Below are positions 16,492 through 24,708 of a stretch of 41,975 nucleotides of DNA, one piece after another. Source of the DNA: Gammaproteobacteria bacterium (lineage in GTDB: Bacteria; Pseudomonadota; Gammaproteobacteria; Nevskiales; Nevskiaceae); NCBI GenBank assembly GCA_022599775.1, contig JAHZLQ010000009.1:1-41975 (forward strand), written 5' to 3'. The notes under the pieces are model-generated. The model ran no database searches, was not told the DNA's origin, and saw nothing but the letters and a program-made list of their open reading frames with translations. How positions within the stretch are numbered: position 1 is the first letter of the stretch; each line of letters begins with the position of its first letter. The position numbers and the translations under genes are program-made.

Positions 16492-18495
16492 ATGGCGAAG
16501 CAATCCCGCGGACTGGTGTCCGCCGTTTCGGGACGCGAGACCCTGGTTCTAGTGCTGGCCCTGGTCGCGCTCGCGACCGCCGTGGCTGGTCTGTTCGTCT
16601 ATCAGCAGCGGGTCGCGCGCATCGACGGCTGGCGCGGACTGGCGGCCGACATCGAACGCTTCTCGGACTCGCTGACGCAGGTTTCCCGCGAGACCACGCA
16701 AGGCTTTGAGCCGAACGGTCGCGTACTGACGGCGCTTGGCAATGATTTCGAGTATTTCAGTCAGACGCTGCGCGAGGGCGACGCCTCGATCGGGATCGCA
16801 CCGATCTCCGATGAATTCCAACCGGATGTGGACCGCCTCGTCGCCAGCTGGAGCGAAATCAGCCCCACGATCTCGACCCTGGCGAGCACCCTCGGCACCT
16901 ATCGCATCACCGCTGACGCCGCCAATTCGTTGATCATCACGCTCGATCAGCTCAAGCCGAGTTACGAGCAGCTGGTTGGCGAACTGCGTCAACGCAGCGC
17001 CAACAGCAGCGTGGTCGCGACGATCCAGCTGGTGCGCCTGGAGCGCATGGCCGTGGCCGCGCGCGGCATCACCGACATCGCGGTCGACACCACGCCGCTG
17101 GTGCAGACGCTGCAAAGCCTTTCCGACGAGTTCCTGCGCAGCCATCGTGCGCTGGCCGAGGCCGGGCTCAGCGGCGATGCCGCCGCCCAGGCCAGCGCCG
17201 CGGCAACACAGTTCGACACACTGATCTCGCAGGTCAATCTGATCGTCGACAACGCGCCGGCATTGTCGGCCTTCAATGCCGCCGCCGCCAGCTTCCTTGG
17301 GCAGGTCGAACCCATGGTACGCGCCGCCAACGTCGTGCAGCAGGGCGTGCTCCAGGAAGTCGAGCGCAACAGCGGGCCGCCCACTCTGTCGTACGCAGCC
17401 GGTGCCGCGGCGCTGGCGCTGCTGGCGCTGTTCGTCTATCTGTTCCTCGAGGCAGTGCGCCGGCGCTCATCGCGCGCCGGCGACCGCGACGCCAAGCAGC
17501 AGCAGGCGATTCTCGAGTTGCTCGACGAAATCACCAACCTCGCCGACGGCGACCTCACGGTCGACGTGACGGTGACCGAGGACTTCACCGGCGCCATCGC
17601 CGACTCGATCAACTACACCGTGGTCAACATGCGATCGCTGGTCGGCACGATCACCAATACCTCGGTGGAGATCGCGGCCGCCGCCAGCAGCACCCAGGAA
17701 ACCGCGCGGCGCATGAACGCCGCCTCCGAGCGCCAGACTCGGGAAATCGCCAGCGCCAGCAGCGTCGTCGCACGAATGAGCGACTCGCTGTCGCAAGTGG
17801 CCGGCCGCGCCGAACAGGTCTCGGCGCAGGCGCAGACTTCGGTCGAGGTCGCGCACAACGGGGCCACCACGGTCGGCCGCACGATCCAGGGCATGGCCGC
17901 GCTGCGCGAACAGATTCAGGACACCTCCAAGCGCATCAAACGCCTCGGCGAGTCCTCGCAGGAAATCGGCAACATTACCGAGCTGATCAACGACATCGCC
18001 GAACAGACCAACACCCTGGCACTGAACGCCTCGATCCAGGCGGCGATGGCCGGTGAGGCCGGACGCGGCTTCGCCGTGGTCGCCGACGAAGTCCAGCGGC
18101 TCGCTGAGCGCGCCGCCAGTGCAACGCGTCAGATCGAAACCCTGGTCAAGACGATTCAGGCCGATACCAATGAGGCCATCATCTCGATGGAGCGCTCCAC
18201 CAGCAACGTGGTCGGCAGTGCCCGCGCCGCCGAGGAGGCCGGTCAGGCGCTGACCCAGATGGAATCGACCTCGCAGGAACTGTCGCGTCTGATGAGCGAA
18301 ATCGCGCTGGCGGCACGCGCACAGTCGGCCGAAGGTCAGGTGGTTTCAGGAACCATGCAGGTGGTCCGCGAGATCGCGACGGAAACCTCCGGCTCCGCCG
18401 CGAGGACCGCCGAAGCGGTCGGTGAACTCAATGTGCTGTCGGAAAAGCTGCGTCAGTCGGTCAGCGGCTTCAAATTGCCCAACGAGATCGAATAG
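16492..18495 (+). CDS. pilJ: PilJ, methyl-accepting chemoreceptor for type IV pilus signalling
   Basis: A 667-residue transmembrane receptor, close to the ~680 of Pseudomonas PilJ. Transmembrane helix 1 is about residues 17-36. A ~260-residue periplasmic sensor follows, then helix 2 at about 301-321, a HAMP-like segment with [13 protein letters not shown], and a coiled-coil signalling domain. The hairpin tip region [16 protein letters not shown] is near 503-518, followed by [14 protein letters not shown]. The C-terminus S-G-F-K-L-P matches PilJ. It should signal through PilI/ChpC to ChpA. It follows pilH after 66 bases. No CheR-like pilK or CheB-like chpB gene is adjacent. Confidence 0.94.
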   Translation: MAKQSRGLVSAVSGRETLVLVLALVALATAVAGLFVYQQRVARIDGWRGLAADIERFSDSLTQVSRETTQGFEPNGRVLTALGNDFEYFSQTLREGDASIGIAPISDEFQPDVDRLVASWSEISPTISTLASTLGTYRITADAANSLIITLDQLKPSYEQLVGELRQRSANSSVVATIQLVRLERMAVAARGITDIAVDTTPLVQTLQSLSDEFLRSHRALAEAGLSGDAAAQASAAATQFDTLISQVNLIVDNAPALSAFNAAAASFLGQVEPMVRAANVVQQGVLQEVERNSGPPTLSYAAGAAALALLALFVYLFLEAVRRRSSRAGDRDAKQQQAILELLDEITNLADGDLTVDVTVTEDFTGAIADSINYTVVNMRSLVGTITNTSVEIAAAASSTQETARRMNAASERQTREIASASSVVARMSDSLSQVAGRAEQVSAQAQTSVEVAHNGATTVGRTIQGMAALREQIQDTSKRIKRLGESSQEIGNITELINDIAEQTNTLALNASIQAAMAGEAGRGFAVVADEVQRLAERAASATRQIETLVKTIQADTNEAIISMERSTSNVVGSARAAEEAGQALTQMESTSQELSRLMSEIALAARAQSAEGQVVSGTMQVVREIATETSGSAARTAEAVGELNVLSEKLRQSVSGFKLPNEIE

Positions 18496-18513
18496 CCGCC
18501 GCCGTCGGAGGCA

Positions 18514-18840
18514 CTACGGTCCGTCCGCGCGCGGATCACGCTCCGGCGGCCGGTCGATACGGTCGGTACGCGGGTCCGAAGGACCCGGCAGCACCACATA
18601 AGGCGCACTGTCCACGGCACTGGTATCGGAGGGCGGACGCGGTTTCCAGGGTTCGGCCGGGAAACGGCCACCGAAGAATCCCTTGGAAGGGTCGCCAAAA
18701 TAGCCGTCGGCGGGATCGCCGAATTGGCCGCGTGTACGATCGCCGTATTGCTCCGTGGAGCCTGGCGCAATCTGCGCGGCGGCAGCACTGGAGAGCGCGG
18801 CACTGGCGACGAAAACCCAAAGCTGATGGCGTCTGTTCAC
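18514..18840 (-). CDS. Small exported protein with octapeptide repeats (unrecognised)
   Basis: A 108-residue frame reading from GTG at 18840. It starts with a convincing signal peptide: basic N-R-R-H, hydrophobic core, then S-S-A-A-A-A-Q with probable cleavage before Gln23. The mature part begins with four copies of an eight-residue unit G-x-[FY]-G-D-P-x-x (residues 30-61). A Pro/Arg/Asp-rich, probably disordered tail follows. A longer frame from 18903 would add 21 residues and bury the signal peptide, so the GTG is preferred; its ribosome site is weak. It is convergent with pilJ (18 bases between stops) and divergent from pckA. No known family was recognised. Confidence 0.6.
   Translation of the reverse strand: MNRRHQLWVFVASAALSSAAAAQIAPGSTEQYGDRTRGQFGDPADGYFGDPSKGFFGGRFPAEPWKPRPPSDTSAVDSAPYVVLPGPSDPRTDRIDRPPERDPRADGP
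18658..18753 (-). repeat. Four-copy octapeptide-coding tandem repeat
   Basis: Four consecutive 24-base units encode E-Q-Y-G-D-R-T-R, G-Q-F-G-D-P-A-D, G-Y-F-G-D-P-S-K and G-F-F-G-G-R-F-P. The protein pattern G-[QYF]-[FY]-G-D-P is kept while codons differ (for example Gly as GGC, GGA or GGT; Phe as TTC or TTT). The repeat therefore looks old and selected at the protein level, not a recent DNA duplication. Confidence 0.65.
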
Positions 18841-18929
18841 GGCCTGATTCTCGCCCAACGGGCCTTCCGCGTACAGCGCAGCGTCATCCGGCCCTTGCCA
18901 CACTCGTCGAGAATTGCCGGTGGACTGAC

Positions 18930-18959
18930 TTGCTGTGCCATTTCGCCACGAACTATCCT
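18930..18959 (+). promoter_or_regulatory. Weak candidate promoter of pckA
   Basis: TTGCTG at 18930-18935 and TATCCT at 18954-18959 are separated by 18 bases, about 65 bases before the pckA ATG. Three mismatches in the -35 and two in the -10 make this only a candidate. No better pair is visible in the 18841-19025 spacer, which is otherwise featureless. Confidence 0.25.
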
Positions 18960-19025
18960 AGCCGACTATTTGCCGCCGACTTTTTGCGCGGCCCCCGCTT
19001 CTTTTTGATTCCCGAGGACCTCCGC

Positions 19026-20678
19026 ATGAGCTTAAAGGCCGATCTCGAAACGCTGTTCGGGCTGACGACCGTCCACTATAAGGACAATCTGAGCAAGGAA
19101 GAACTCTTTGCCGAAGCCATCGCCAACGACCGCGGTCGCGTGCGCTCCGATGGCCCTTCCGATGAGCAGAAGGCCTATGCCACAAGCCTTGGCGACAAAG
19201 GCCCGCTGGTCTACTACACCGACCCGGACTGCACCGGCCGCCGCACCAAGGACACCTACGCCGTGCAATGGCCCGGCCTCGCCGACGAGGTCTGGTTCAA
19301 ACCCGACCTCAACACCTACGATCCGGACAAGTACCAAGGCCTGTTGAAGCGCGTCGTCGATCACGTCAACGCCAAACAGTCCACGCTGTATGTCAAAGAC
19401 GTGTTCATGGGCTCCGATCCGGACTTCGCCGTGCCGTACCGCTTCGTCGGCGAGTACGCCACCCATGCGATGTTCGCGCACAACATGTTCCCGAAGAACC
19501 TCGACGGCGTGAAGGACGTCGAGGCGCGGCGCTGGACCATGCTCAACGTACCGAGTTTCTTCTGCGAGCCGGAACGCGACGGTAGCCGTTCCGAAGCCGC
19601 CGTGATCATCGACATCAAGAACCGCATCTGTCTGGTCGCCGGGCGCGCCGATTACTGCGGCGTGGTCAAGAAGACCATTTTCACGGTCGGCAATTTCCTG
19701 ATGCCGAACGAAGGCCGTCTGTCGATGCACTGCTCCGCCAACGTCGGCGCCAAGGACGATGCAGCGATTCTGTTCGGCCTGTCCGGCACCGGCAAGACCA
19801 CGCTGTCGGCCGATCCCGAACGTCGTCTGATCGGCGACGATGAAACGATCTGGTCCGACAACGGCCTGTGCAACCTCGAAGACGGCTGCTATGCCAAGCT
19901 GATCGACCTCGACAAGGAAGCCGAACCCGTCATCGCGGCGGCGTTGTCCAAGCCCGGCACCATCATTGAAAACGTGCCGCCGCTGCCCGGCAGGACGATG
20001 GCCGAATGCCATCCCGACGAGCTGGACCTCAGCGACAGCTCGATCGCCGAAAACACGCGCTTCTCGTACCCGCTGGAGGCCAATCCGAATGTGATGCCGA
20101 ACGGCCAGGGACCGCATCCGCAGACCATCGTGCTGCTGACGGCGGATGCCTTCGGCGTGCTGCCGCCGATCTCGATCCTGGAGCCCAAGGACGTGATGTA
20201 CCACTTCGTCTCGGGTTTCACCTCACGCGTGGCCGGCACCGAAGTCGGCGTCACCGAACCGCAGCCAACGTTCTCGGCCTGCTTCGGCGGCCCGTTCATG
20301 TCGCACAAGCCGAATGTGTACGCCAAGCTGCTGGCCGCCAAAATGCAGAAGCATCAGGCGCGCTGCATTCTGCTCAACACCGGCTGGACCGGCGGCCCCT
20401 ACGGTGTCGGCAAGCGCATTTCGATCAAGCTGACGCGCGCGCTGCTCAATGCCGCGCTGAACGGTCAGCTCGACGCGGTGGACTGCGAAGTACATCCGAT
20501 CCTCAACCTGAAGATGCCCAAGACCTGCCCGGACGTACCGAGCGAGATGCTCAATCCGCGCAATACCTGGGGCGACCGCGATGCCTATGATCAGGCGGCG
20601 ATGAAATTGCGCGACATGTTCCGCGCCAACTTCGAGAAGAAGGGCTTCTCCGAGTTCGGCATCGAAGCGCGCATCTGA
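19026..20678 (+). CDS. pckA: Phosphoenolpyruvate carboxykinase (ATP)
   Basis: A 550-residue cytosolic enzyme converting oxaloacetate plus ATP to phosphoenolpyruvate and CO2, the entry to gluconeogenesis. The kinase-1a loop G-L-S-G-T-G-K-T-T at 251-259 and the metal-binding L-I-G-D-D-E at 268-273 identify the ATP-dependent family. N-T-G-W-T-G-G-P-Y-G-V-G-K-R near the C-terminal third is also diagnostic. The ATG at 19026 is preceded by GAGGA (19014-19018) at 7 bases. The frame stays open upstream to 18732, but that part lies in the spacer and is not coding. It is a single-gene unit with a terminator 34 bases after its stop. Confidence 0.97.
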   Translation: MSLKADLETLFGLTTVHYKDNLSKEELFAEAIANDRGRVRSDGPSDEQKAYATSLGDKGPLVYYTDPDCTGRRTKDTYAVQWPGLADEVWFKPDLNTYDPDKYQGLLKRVVDHVNAKQSTLYVKDVFMGSDPDFAVPYRFVGEYATHAMFAHNMFPKNLDGVKDVEARRWTMLNVPSFFCEPERDGSRSEAAVIIDIKNRICLVAGRADYCGVVKKTIFTVGNFLMPNEGRLSMHCSANVGAKDDAAILFGLSGTGKTTLSADPERRLIGDDETIWSDNGLCNLEDGCYAKLIDLDKEAEPVIAAALSKPGTIIENVPPLPGRTMAECHPDELDLSDSSIAENTRFSYPLEANPNVMPNGQGPHPQTIVLLTADAFGVLPPISILEPKDVMYHFVSGFTSRVAGTEVGVTEPQPTFSACFGGPFMSHKPNVYAKLLAAKMQKHQARCILLNTGWTGGPYGVGKRISIKLTRALLNAALNGQLDAVDCEVHPILNLKMPKTCPDVPSEMLNPRNTWGDRDAYDQAAMKLRDMFRANFEKKGFSEFGIEARI

Positions 20679-20712
20679 GCCAGACCGGCGCGGCCGGCGA
20701 CAGTATGAGGGA

Positions 20713-20736
20713 GGCGGCCCTGCGGGCCGCCTTTTT
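20713..20736 (+). terminator. Rho-independent terminator of pckA
   Basis: A perfect 8-base-pair stem GGCGGCCC / GGGCCGCC with a 3-base loop is followed by five T (20732-20736). It sits between the convergent pckA and dusB stops. The opposite strand lacks a T-run after the stem, so it appears to act on pckA only. Confidence 0.9.
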
Positions 20737-20739
20737 GTT

Positions 20740-21735
20740 TCAGCCGGCCAGCGCCAAGGGCTCGGGCGCCGCAAATTCCGCTTCGATCGCATCGAGCTGC
20801 GCCGATGCCGACTCCAGGCGCGATACCCGCTTCCAGAAACGCTCACGTCCGGAATGATCCTGGCAATACCAGCGGATGTGCTTGCGCGCCACGCGTACGC
20901 CGCGGCCTTCGCCGTAGAAGTCATGCAGTTGCGACACATGACGCAGCAATACCACGCGAAGTTGATCGGCCGAGGGCGACGGGAGGCGACGCCCGCTGCG
21001 CAAGAATTCAGCGATCTCGCCGAAGATCCAGGGACGCCCCTGCGCCGCGCGGCCGATCATCAGACCATCCGCACCGGTGGCGCGCAGCACCGCAAGTGCC
21101 TTGTCCGGCGAATCGACATCGCCATTGGCCAGCACCGGAATCGATACCGCCTGCTTCACGGCGGCGATCGTGGCGTATTCCGCCTCACCCTGATAGAGGT
21201 CTTCCCGGGTACGCCCGTGCACCGACAGCGCGGCGATACCGGCATCTTCGGCCAATCGCGCCACAGCCACGGCATTACGATGCGCACGCGCCCAACCGGT
21301 GCGAATCTTGAGCGTCACCGGAACCTCGACGGCCGCGACCACGGCGCGACATATTTCGGCCACCAGGGATTCGTCGCGCATCAAGGCCGAGCCCGCGTCG
21401 CGCGAGCACACCTTCTTCGCCGGACAACCCATGTTGATATCGACGATCTGCGCACCGTGTTCCACGCAATGCCGCGCCGCATGCGCCAGCATCTCCGCAT
21501 CGTAGCCGGCGATCTGCACGCTGACCGGCACAGACTCGCCGCGATGGTCCAGGCGCAGGCGCGATTTGTCGGTATGCCACAAGCTTGGATCGGCGATCGT
21601 CATTTCGGACACAGCCATGCCCGCCCCCATCTCGCGGCACAGGATGCGGAACGGGCGGTCGGTGACCCCGGCCATCGGCGCCAGCACCAGGGCCGGATCG
21701 ATGACATATGGCCCGATTTTCAGAGGCTTGAGCAT
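20740..21735 (-). CDS. dusB: tRNA-dihydrouridine synthase B
   Basis: A 331-residue FMN-dependent enzyme that reduces specific tRNA uridines to dihydrouridine. L-A-P-M-A-G-V-T-D-R-P-F-R lies at about 18-30. The catalytic Cys104 lies in D-I-N-M-G-C-P-A-K-K. K-I-R-T-G-W and G-A-D-G-L-M-I-G-R-A-A-Q-G-R-P-W form the flavin phosphate site. The overall sequence tracks E. coli DusB (321 residues). The ATG at 21735 was chosen over an in-frame TTG at 21765 because it begins the conserved L-K-I-G-x-Y segment. In E. coli dusB precedes fis; here no fis is next to it. It is divergent from a 62-residue gene. Confidence 0.95.
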   Translation of the reverse strand: MLKPLKIGPYVIDPALVLAPMAGVTDRPFRILCREMGAGMAVSEMTIADPSLWHTDKSRLRLDHRGESVPVSVQIAGYDAEMLAHAARHCVEHGAQIVDINMGCPAKKVCSRDAGSALMRDESLVAEICRAVVAAVEVPVTLKIRTGWARAHRNAVAVARLAEDAGIAALSVHGRTREDLYQGEAEYATIAAVKQAVSIPVLANGDVDSPDKALAVLRATGADGLMIGRAAQGRPWIFGEIAEFLRSGRRLPSPSADQLRVVLLRHVSQLHDFYGEGRGVRVARKHIRWYCQDHSGRERFWKRVSRLESASAQLDAIEAEFAAPEPLALAG

Positions 21736-21794
21736 GGGACGCGCATTTTGCGGACTGTGCGGCAAGGACGCCAGCCTCGTCGTAAGCTAGGGCC

Positions 21795-21983
21795 ATGCAA
21801 CTCGCTGACGCCATGAGCCTGGCCGCGGAATACAGTTGTGACTTGCACTGGGACGCGGCGCTTGAACTCTGGGTAGTCCAGGCCATCAGCTACGATGCGG
21901 ACGCCTGCTCACTGAGCGCCGAAACCCTGCTGCGCATCGATGCCCAGGAATTCCTTGCTCGATTCATCCCGGACAGGCCTTAG
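21795..21983 (+). CDS. Small hypothetical protein (62 residues)
   Basis: The frame runs from ATG 21795 to TAG 21983 with codon third positions rich in G/C, like neighbouring genes, and no competing gene on either strand. The product is acidic, without signal peptide or transmembrane segment, with two Trp (19, 26) and two Cys. It contains a plausible helix-rich C-terminus (L-L-R-I-D-A-Q-E-F-L-A-R-F). No family was recognised. It is 59 bases from the divergent dusB start and 46 bases before the next gene. The ribosome site is weak (TAGGGCC). Confidence 0.5.
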   Translation: MQLADAMSLAAEYSCDLHWDAALELWVVQAISYDADACSLSAETLLRIDAQEFLARFIPDRP

Positions 21984-22029
21984 CCAGTTGTTGGCGTAAA
22001 CTCGCGCTCCGATTCCCAGCTTGAGCCGC

Positions 22030-22983
22030 ATGGTGGACGATACTCCGAGCCCAGCCGAATTTTCCGGCCAGTTGATTTCACAGCTTCTGACCGATCTCGA
22101 CGGCGTACTCAGCGACGGCGAGATGCCGAGCGCAGACGCACGCGGCCTGATTGTCAAAGCGGCGCGCGACGGCGGCCTGCGCGGTGCGATCCTGGTGCTG
22201 TTGACACGGGCGGCCTGCAACGCCTATCGGCGTCTGCTCGACGAGCCGAGTCCGATTGAGGCGATCGACGTATTGATCACGGTCTATCCCGAGTTGATCG
22301 AGACCACGGCGGCACTGTTTCGCCACGCCGACCGGCTGTCGACCTACGTGGCCGAGGCCGAACACGATGGCGAGCGCCCCGAAATCCGCTTGGCCGATTC
22401 GATCCACGAGCTCTATGCCGGGCTCGGCAACGGAGACGAGACCGCCAGCGCGCGTGGCTTGGTGACGCTGCGCGCCCTGATCAATCACATCGATGCCGCC
22501 GCCCAGCTGCTGAGCACCACCGACGCTGCCTCCCGGCCACCGGCTTGTGTGATCCGGCCGGACAAATTTCATGATCATTTCCTGCGCATGGTCGAGGACG
22601 TCTCCAAGCGTCAGGCGGATGAAATGCCGGTTGCCGCGCTGACCCGCGACGGCCGCCTCACCGCGATCGTCACGGATGATCGTCATCCGATCGACGCCGC
22701 AGCCGCCTCGATCCGCCACGAGGTGAACGGCGACGAGCGCCAGCGCGACGACGCCGTGACTCGTATGTTGGCACTGGTCGATGCAATCGATCGGCTGCGG
22801 CGCGAGAATGCCCATGCGCTGGGGGATTTCGCCGACGACGCAATGCGCTATGCCGGCCTCATTACCGCGGCCGCGACCACACCGCTGGCATCCGGAGCTG
22901 CCAGTTTCCATCTGCCCGCACTGGCTCAGGTGGCCCGCTATAACCACAGCCTGCTGCTACCCCGTGGCCATGCGCCGCATTGA
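22030..22983 (+). CDS. Hypothetical protein (317 residues, unrecognised)
   Basis: A 317-residue frame from ATG 22030 (a TTG at 22021 is also in frame). Codon use matches the genome and the frame is unbroken, so it is a real gene. The composition suggests an alpha-helical cytosolic protein: many Ala, Leu, Asp and Arg, no signal peptide, no transmembrane segment, no recognised catalytic motif. Residues in the first half (for example L-L-T-D-L-D-G-V-L-S-D-G-E) resemble helical regulatory proteins, but nothing decisive was found. It is followed by a terminator and precedes the msrC-like gene, so it may form a short unit with the 62-residue gene. Confidence 0.7.
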   Translation: MVDDTPSPAEFSGQLISQLLTDLDGVLSDGEMPSADARGLIVKAARDGGLRGAILVLLTRAACNAYRRLLDEPSPIEAIDVLITVYPELIETTAALFRHADRLSTYVAEAEHDGERPEIRLADSIHELYAGLGNGDETASARGLVTLRALINHIDAAAQLLSTTDAASRPPACVIRPDKFHDHFLRMVEDVSKRQADEMPVAALTRDGRLTAIVTDDRHPIDAAAASIRHEVNGDERQRDDAVTRMLALVDAIDRLRRENAHALGDFADDAMRYAGLITAAATTPLASGAASFHLPALAQVARYNHSLLLPRGHAPH

Positions 22984-23147
22984 ATCCGGACGCAAGCGCC
23001 ACGAAAAGACATTCAATCGATTTGATGTTCGATCTCAAATCTTTCCGCTATTTTTCGCTTTCATGACGGATCATACTTCCCCTCGCCGAATCCCCTCCCC
23101 TGCGGATTCAGGCGCGCCGCTCTTCCCCTCCCCCCTGAGCGGCATGC

Positions 23148-23179
23148 AAAAGGCGGTCGCCCCCCAGCGATCGCCTTTT
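23148..23179 (+). terminator. Terminator after the 317-residue gene
   Basis: A 13-base-pair stem AAAAGGCGGTCGC / GCGATCGCCTTTT, including one G-T wobble, closes a 6-base loop CCCCCA. T-rich sequence follows on the plus strand. Because the arms end in A and T runs, it could work on both strands. The rest of the 239-base spacer (22984-23222) is A/T-rich near 23005-23065, then pyrimidine-rich; no clear promoter for the next gene was found. Confidence 0.75.
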
Positions 23180-23222
23180 CTTTTGGGTCCGATCGCCTCA
23201 ATCGACAACAGCCGGAGCGCCC

Positions 23223-23720
23223 ATGTTTGAAACATCGAAACCCGTCCGTGGCACAGACAAGGCCGAGCGCTATGAGCTGCTTGCGCAACAGGCGCAGGCC
23301 CTGTTCGAGGGTGAGCAAAACCTGATCGCCAATGCCGCCAATCTGTCGGCATTGCTGTTCAACGGCATGACGGATCTCAATTGGGCGGGATTCTATTTCT
23401 TTGATGGCCGGGAACTCGTGCTCGGACCCTTTCAGGGCAAACCGGCCTGCATTCGCATACAGCTCGGCAGTGGAGTCTGTGGTACGGCGGCGAGCCATCG
23501 TCAGACTCAGGTGGTGGCAGACGTGCACGCCTTTCCGGGACACATCGCCTGCGATTCGGCCTCAAATTCCGAAATCGTGATTCCCTTGCTGGATGGCGAG
23601 CGGCTGCTCGGCGTGCTGGATTTGGACAGTCCATTGGCCCATCGCTTCGATGAAGCCGACCGCCTGGGCCTGGAACGCATCGCCGCCATCTGGGTCGCCG
23701 CCTGCGCCAAGCCCACCTGA
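23223..23720 (+). CDS. msrC: Free methionine-(R)-sulfoxide reductase (GAF-domain fRMsr)
   Basis: A 165-residue GAF-domain protein that reduces free L-methionine-R-sulfoxide in the cytosol using thioredoxin. The three functional cysteines are present as Cys76 (K-P-A-C-I-R-I), Cys86 (G-S-G-V-C-G-T-A-A) and Cys110 (H-I-A-C-D-S-A-S-N-S-E-I-V). Their 10- and 24-residue spacing matches E. coli Cys84/94/118. The structural stretch L-N-W-A-G-F-Y-F is also typical. It starts at ATG 23223 and is convergent with rlmH, with 16 bases between the stops. Confidence 0.94.
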   Translation: MFETSKPVRGTDKAERYELLAQQAQALFEGEQNLIANAANLSALLFNGMTDLNWAGFYFFDGRELVLGPFQGKPACIRIQLGSGVCGTAASHRQTQVVADVHAFPGHIACDSASNSEIVIPLLDGERLLGVLDLDSPLAHRFDEADRLGLERIAAIWVAACAKPT

Positions 23721-23736
23721 CGGCTCCCGTTCGGGC

Positions 23737-24207
23737 TCAGGCGCGATGGTAGGGATGATTCGCGAGCAGGCTCCAGGCTCGATAGAGCTGCTCGGCGAGC
23801 AGGACCCGGACCAAGGCATGCGGCAGGGTCAGCGGCGATAGCGACCAATGCGATTCGGCGCGCTGCAGGCAGCCGTCGGCAAGTCCGTCCGGCCCGCCGA
23901 CCAGCAGATCGACGTCGAGGCCGTCCTGCTGCCAGCGCGCGACACGCTGCGCCAGGTCTTCGCTGCTCCAGCCCTGTCCGCGCTCATCGAGCGCGATCAC
24001 GCGATCGCGCTCGGAAACGGCCTTGAGCATGTGCTCGCCTTCCTGCTGCTTGAGCCGTGCGATATCGGAGTTCTTGCGGCGCGTGGCGACCGGAATCTGC
24101 GTCAGCTCCAGACGCAGCTCGCGCGGCAGGCGGCTGGCGTAGTCGGCATAGGCCGTCTCGACCCAGACCGGCATACGGGTGCCGACCGCGATCAGACGGA
24201 TTTTCAT
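23737..24207 (-). CDS. rlmH: RlmH, 23S rRNA pseudouridine-1915 N3-methyltransferase
   Basis: A 156-residue SPOUT methyltransferase modifying pseudouridine 1915 of 23S rRNA on assembled ribosomes. L-L-V-G-G-P-D-G-L forms the knot's S-adenosylmethionine loop. The C-terminal L-P-H-A-L-V-R-V-L-L-A-E-Q-L-Y-R-A-W and N-H-P-Y-H-R segments are near-invariant in the family. The length equals E. coli RlmH (155). It starts with ATG at 24207, 19 bases after the rsfS stop, as in E. coli, where the two genes are also paired. It is the last gene of the minus-strand holA-proA-nadD-rsfS-rlmH run. Confidence 0.96.
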   Translation of the reverse strand: MKIRLIAVGTRMPVWVETAYADYASRLPRELRLELTQIPVATRRKNSDIARLKQQEGEHMLKAVSERDRVIALDERGQGWSSEDLAQRVARWQQDGLDVDLLVGGPDGLADGCLQRAESHWSLSPLTLPHALVRVLLAEQLYRAWSLLANHPYHRA

Positions 24208-24226
24208 TTGATGAACGGCCCGCGCC

Positions 24227-24580
24227 TCAGCCCGGGCGGGCGGACTCGCGCGGCGCGTCCTGAAGGTCCCAAAGCTTTTCGAGCTGATAGTGCGCGCGCG
24301 TTTGCGCCTGCATCACGTGAACCACGATATCGCCGAGGTCCACCAGCACCCACTCGGCGGTCTCCGCACCTTCCACGCCGGCCGGTCTGCGGCCCAACTG
24401 CTTGACGCGGTCGATCACGCTGTCCGCCAGGGACTTGACATGTCGCGAGGAGGTGCCTGTACAAAACACCATCGAGTCGGTAATGGTCGTCAGCTCATGG
24501 ACGTCCAGCAATCGGATGTCCTGGCCCTTGACGTCTTCCAGCGCGGAAACGACTTCGGCGGCGAGTTCGGCTTGGTTCAT
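24227..24580 (-). CDS. rsfS: RsfS, ribosomal silencing factor
   Basis: A 117-residue RsfS/Iojap-family protein. It binds L14 on the large subunit and blocks joining to the small subunit in starvation or stationary phase. Conserved stretches include D-I-R-L-L-D-V, T-D-S-M-V-F-C-T-G-T-S-S-R-H-V-K, and E-W-V-L-V-D-L-G-D-I-V-V-H-V-M. The ATG at 24580 is preceded by AAGGAG about 11 bases upstream. The gene for its ribosomal partner L14 (rplN) is in the same window. Confidence 0.95.
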   Translation of the reverse strand: MNQAELAAEVVSALEDVKGQDIRLLDVHELTTITDSMVFCTGTSSRHVKSLADSVIDRVKQLGRRPAGVEGAETAEWVLVDLGDIVVHVMQAQTRAHYQLEKLWDLQDAPRESARPG

Positions 24581-24672
24581 GCGGTCGTGGGACTCCTTGG
24601 GCGGCGGGTTTGGGCCAGTAAATCCGGAACAGACGGGAATGCGCCGCTACGATTGCAAGCCTGCGCGCAACG

Positions 24673-24705
24673 AAAAAAAATGTCCAACCGGCGACTCATC
24701 GGCGG
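24673..24705 (-). terminator. Weak terminator-like element after nadD
   Basis: On the minus strand, just past the nadD stop, a 7-base-pair stem with one mismatch (24705-24688) is followed after 7 bases by eight consecutive T (24680-24673). The gap between stem and T-run is longer than usual, so attenuation, not full termination, is likely. The rest of the 128-base nadD-rsfS spacer shows only the rsfS ribosome site. Confidence 0.35.
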
Positions 24706-24708
24706 CAC

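Noticed and set aside
18732-19025. Possible N-terminal extension of pckA
   Set aside because: The frame is open but Arg-rich, lacks family similarity, and overlaps the divergent small exported protein; the ATG at 19026 has a good ribosome site.
23061-23150. CCCCTC-rich stretch between the 317-residue gene and msrC considered as a repeat array
   Set aside because: The short pyrimidine runs are irregular with no fixed unit or spacing; no CRISPR or REP-like structure results.
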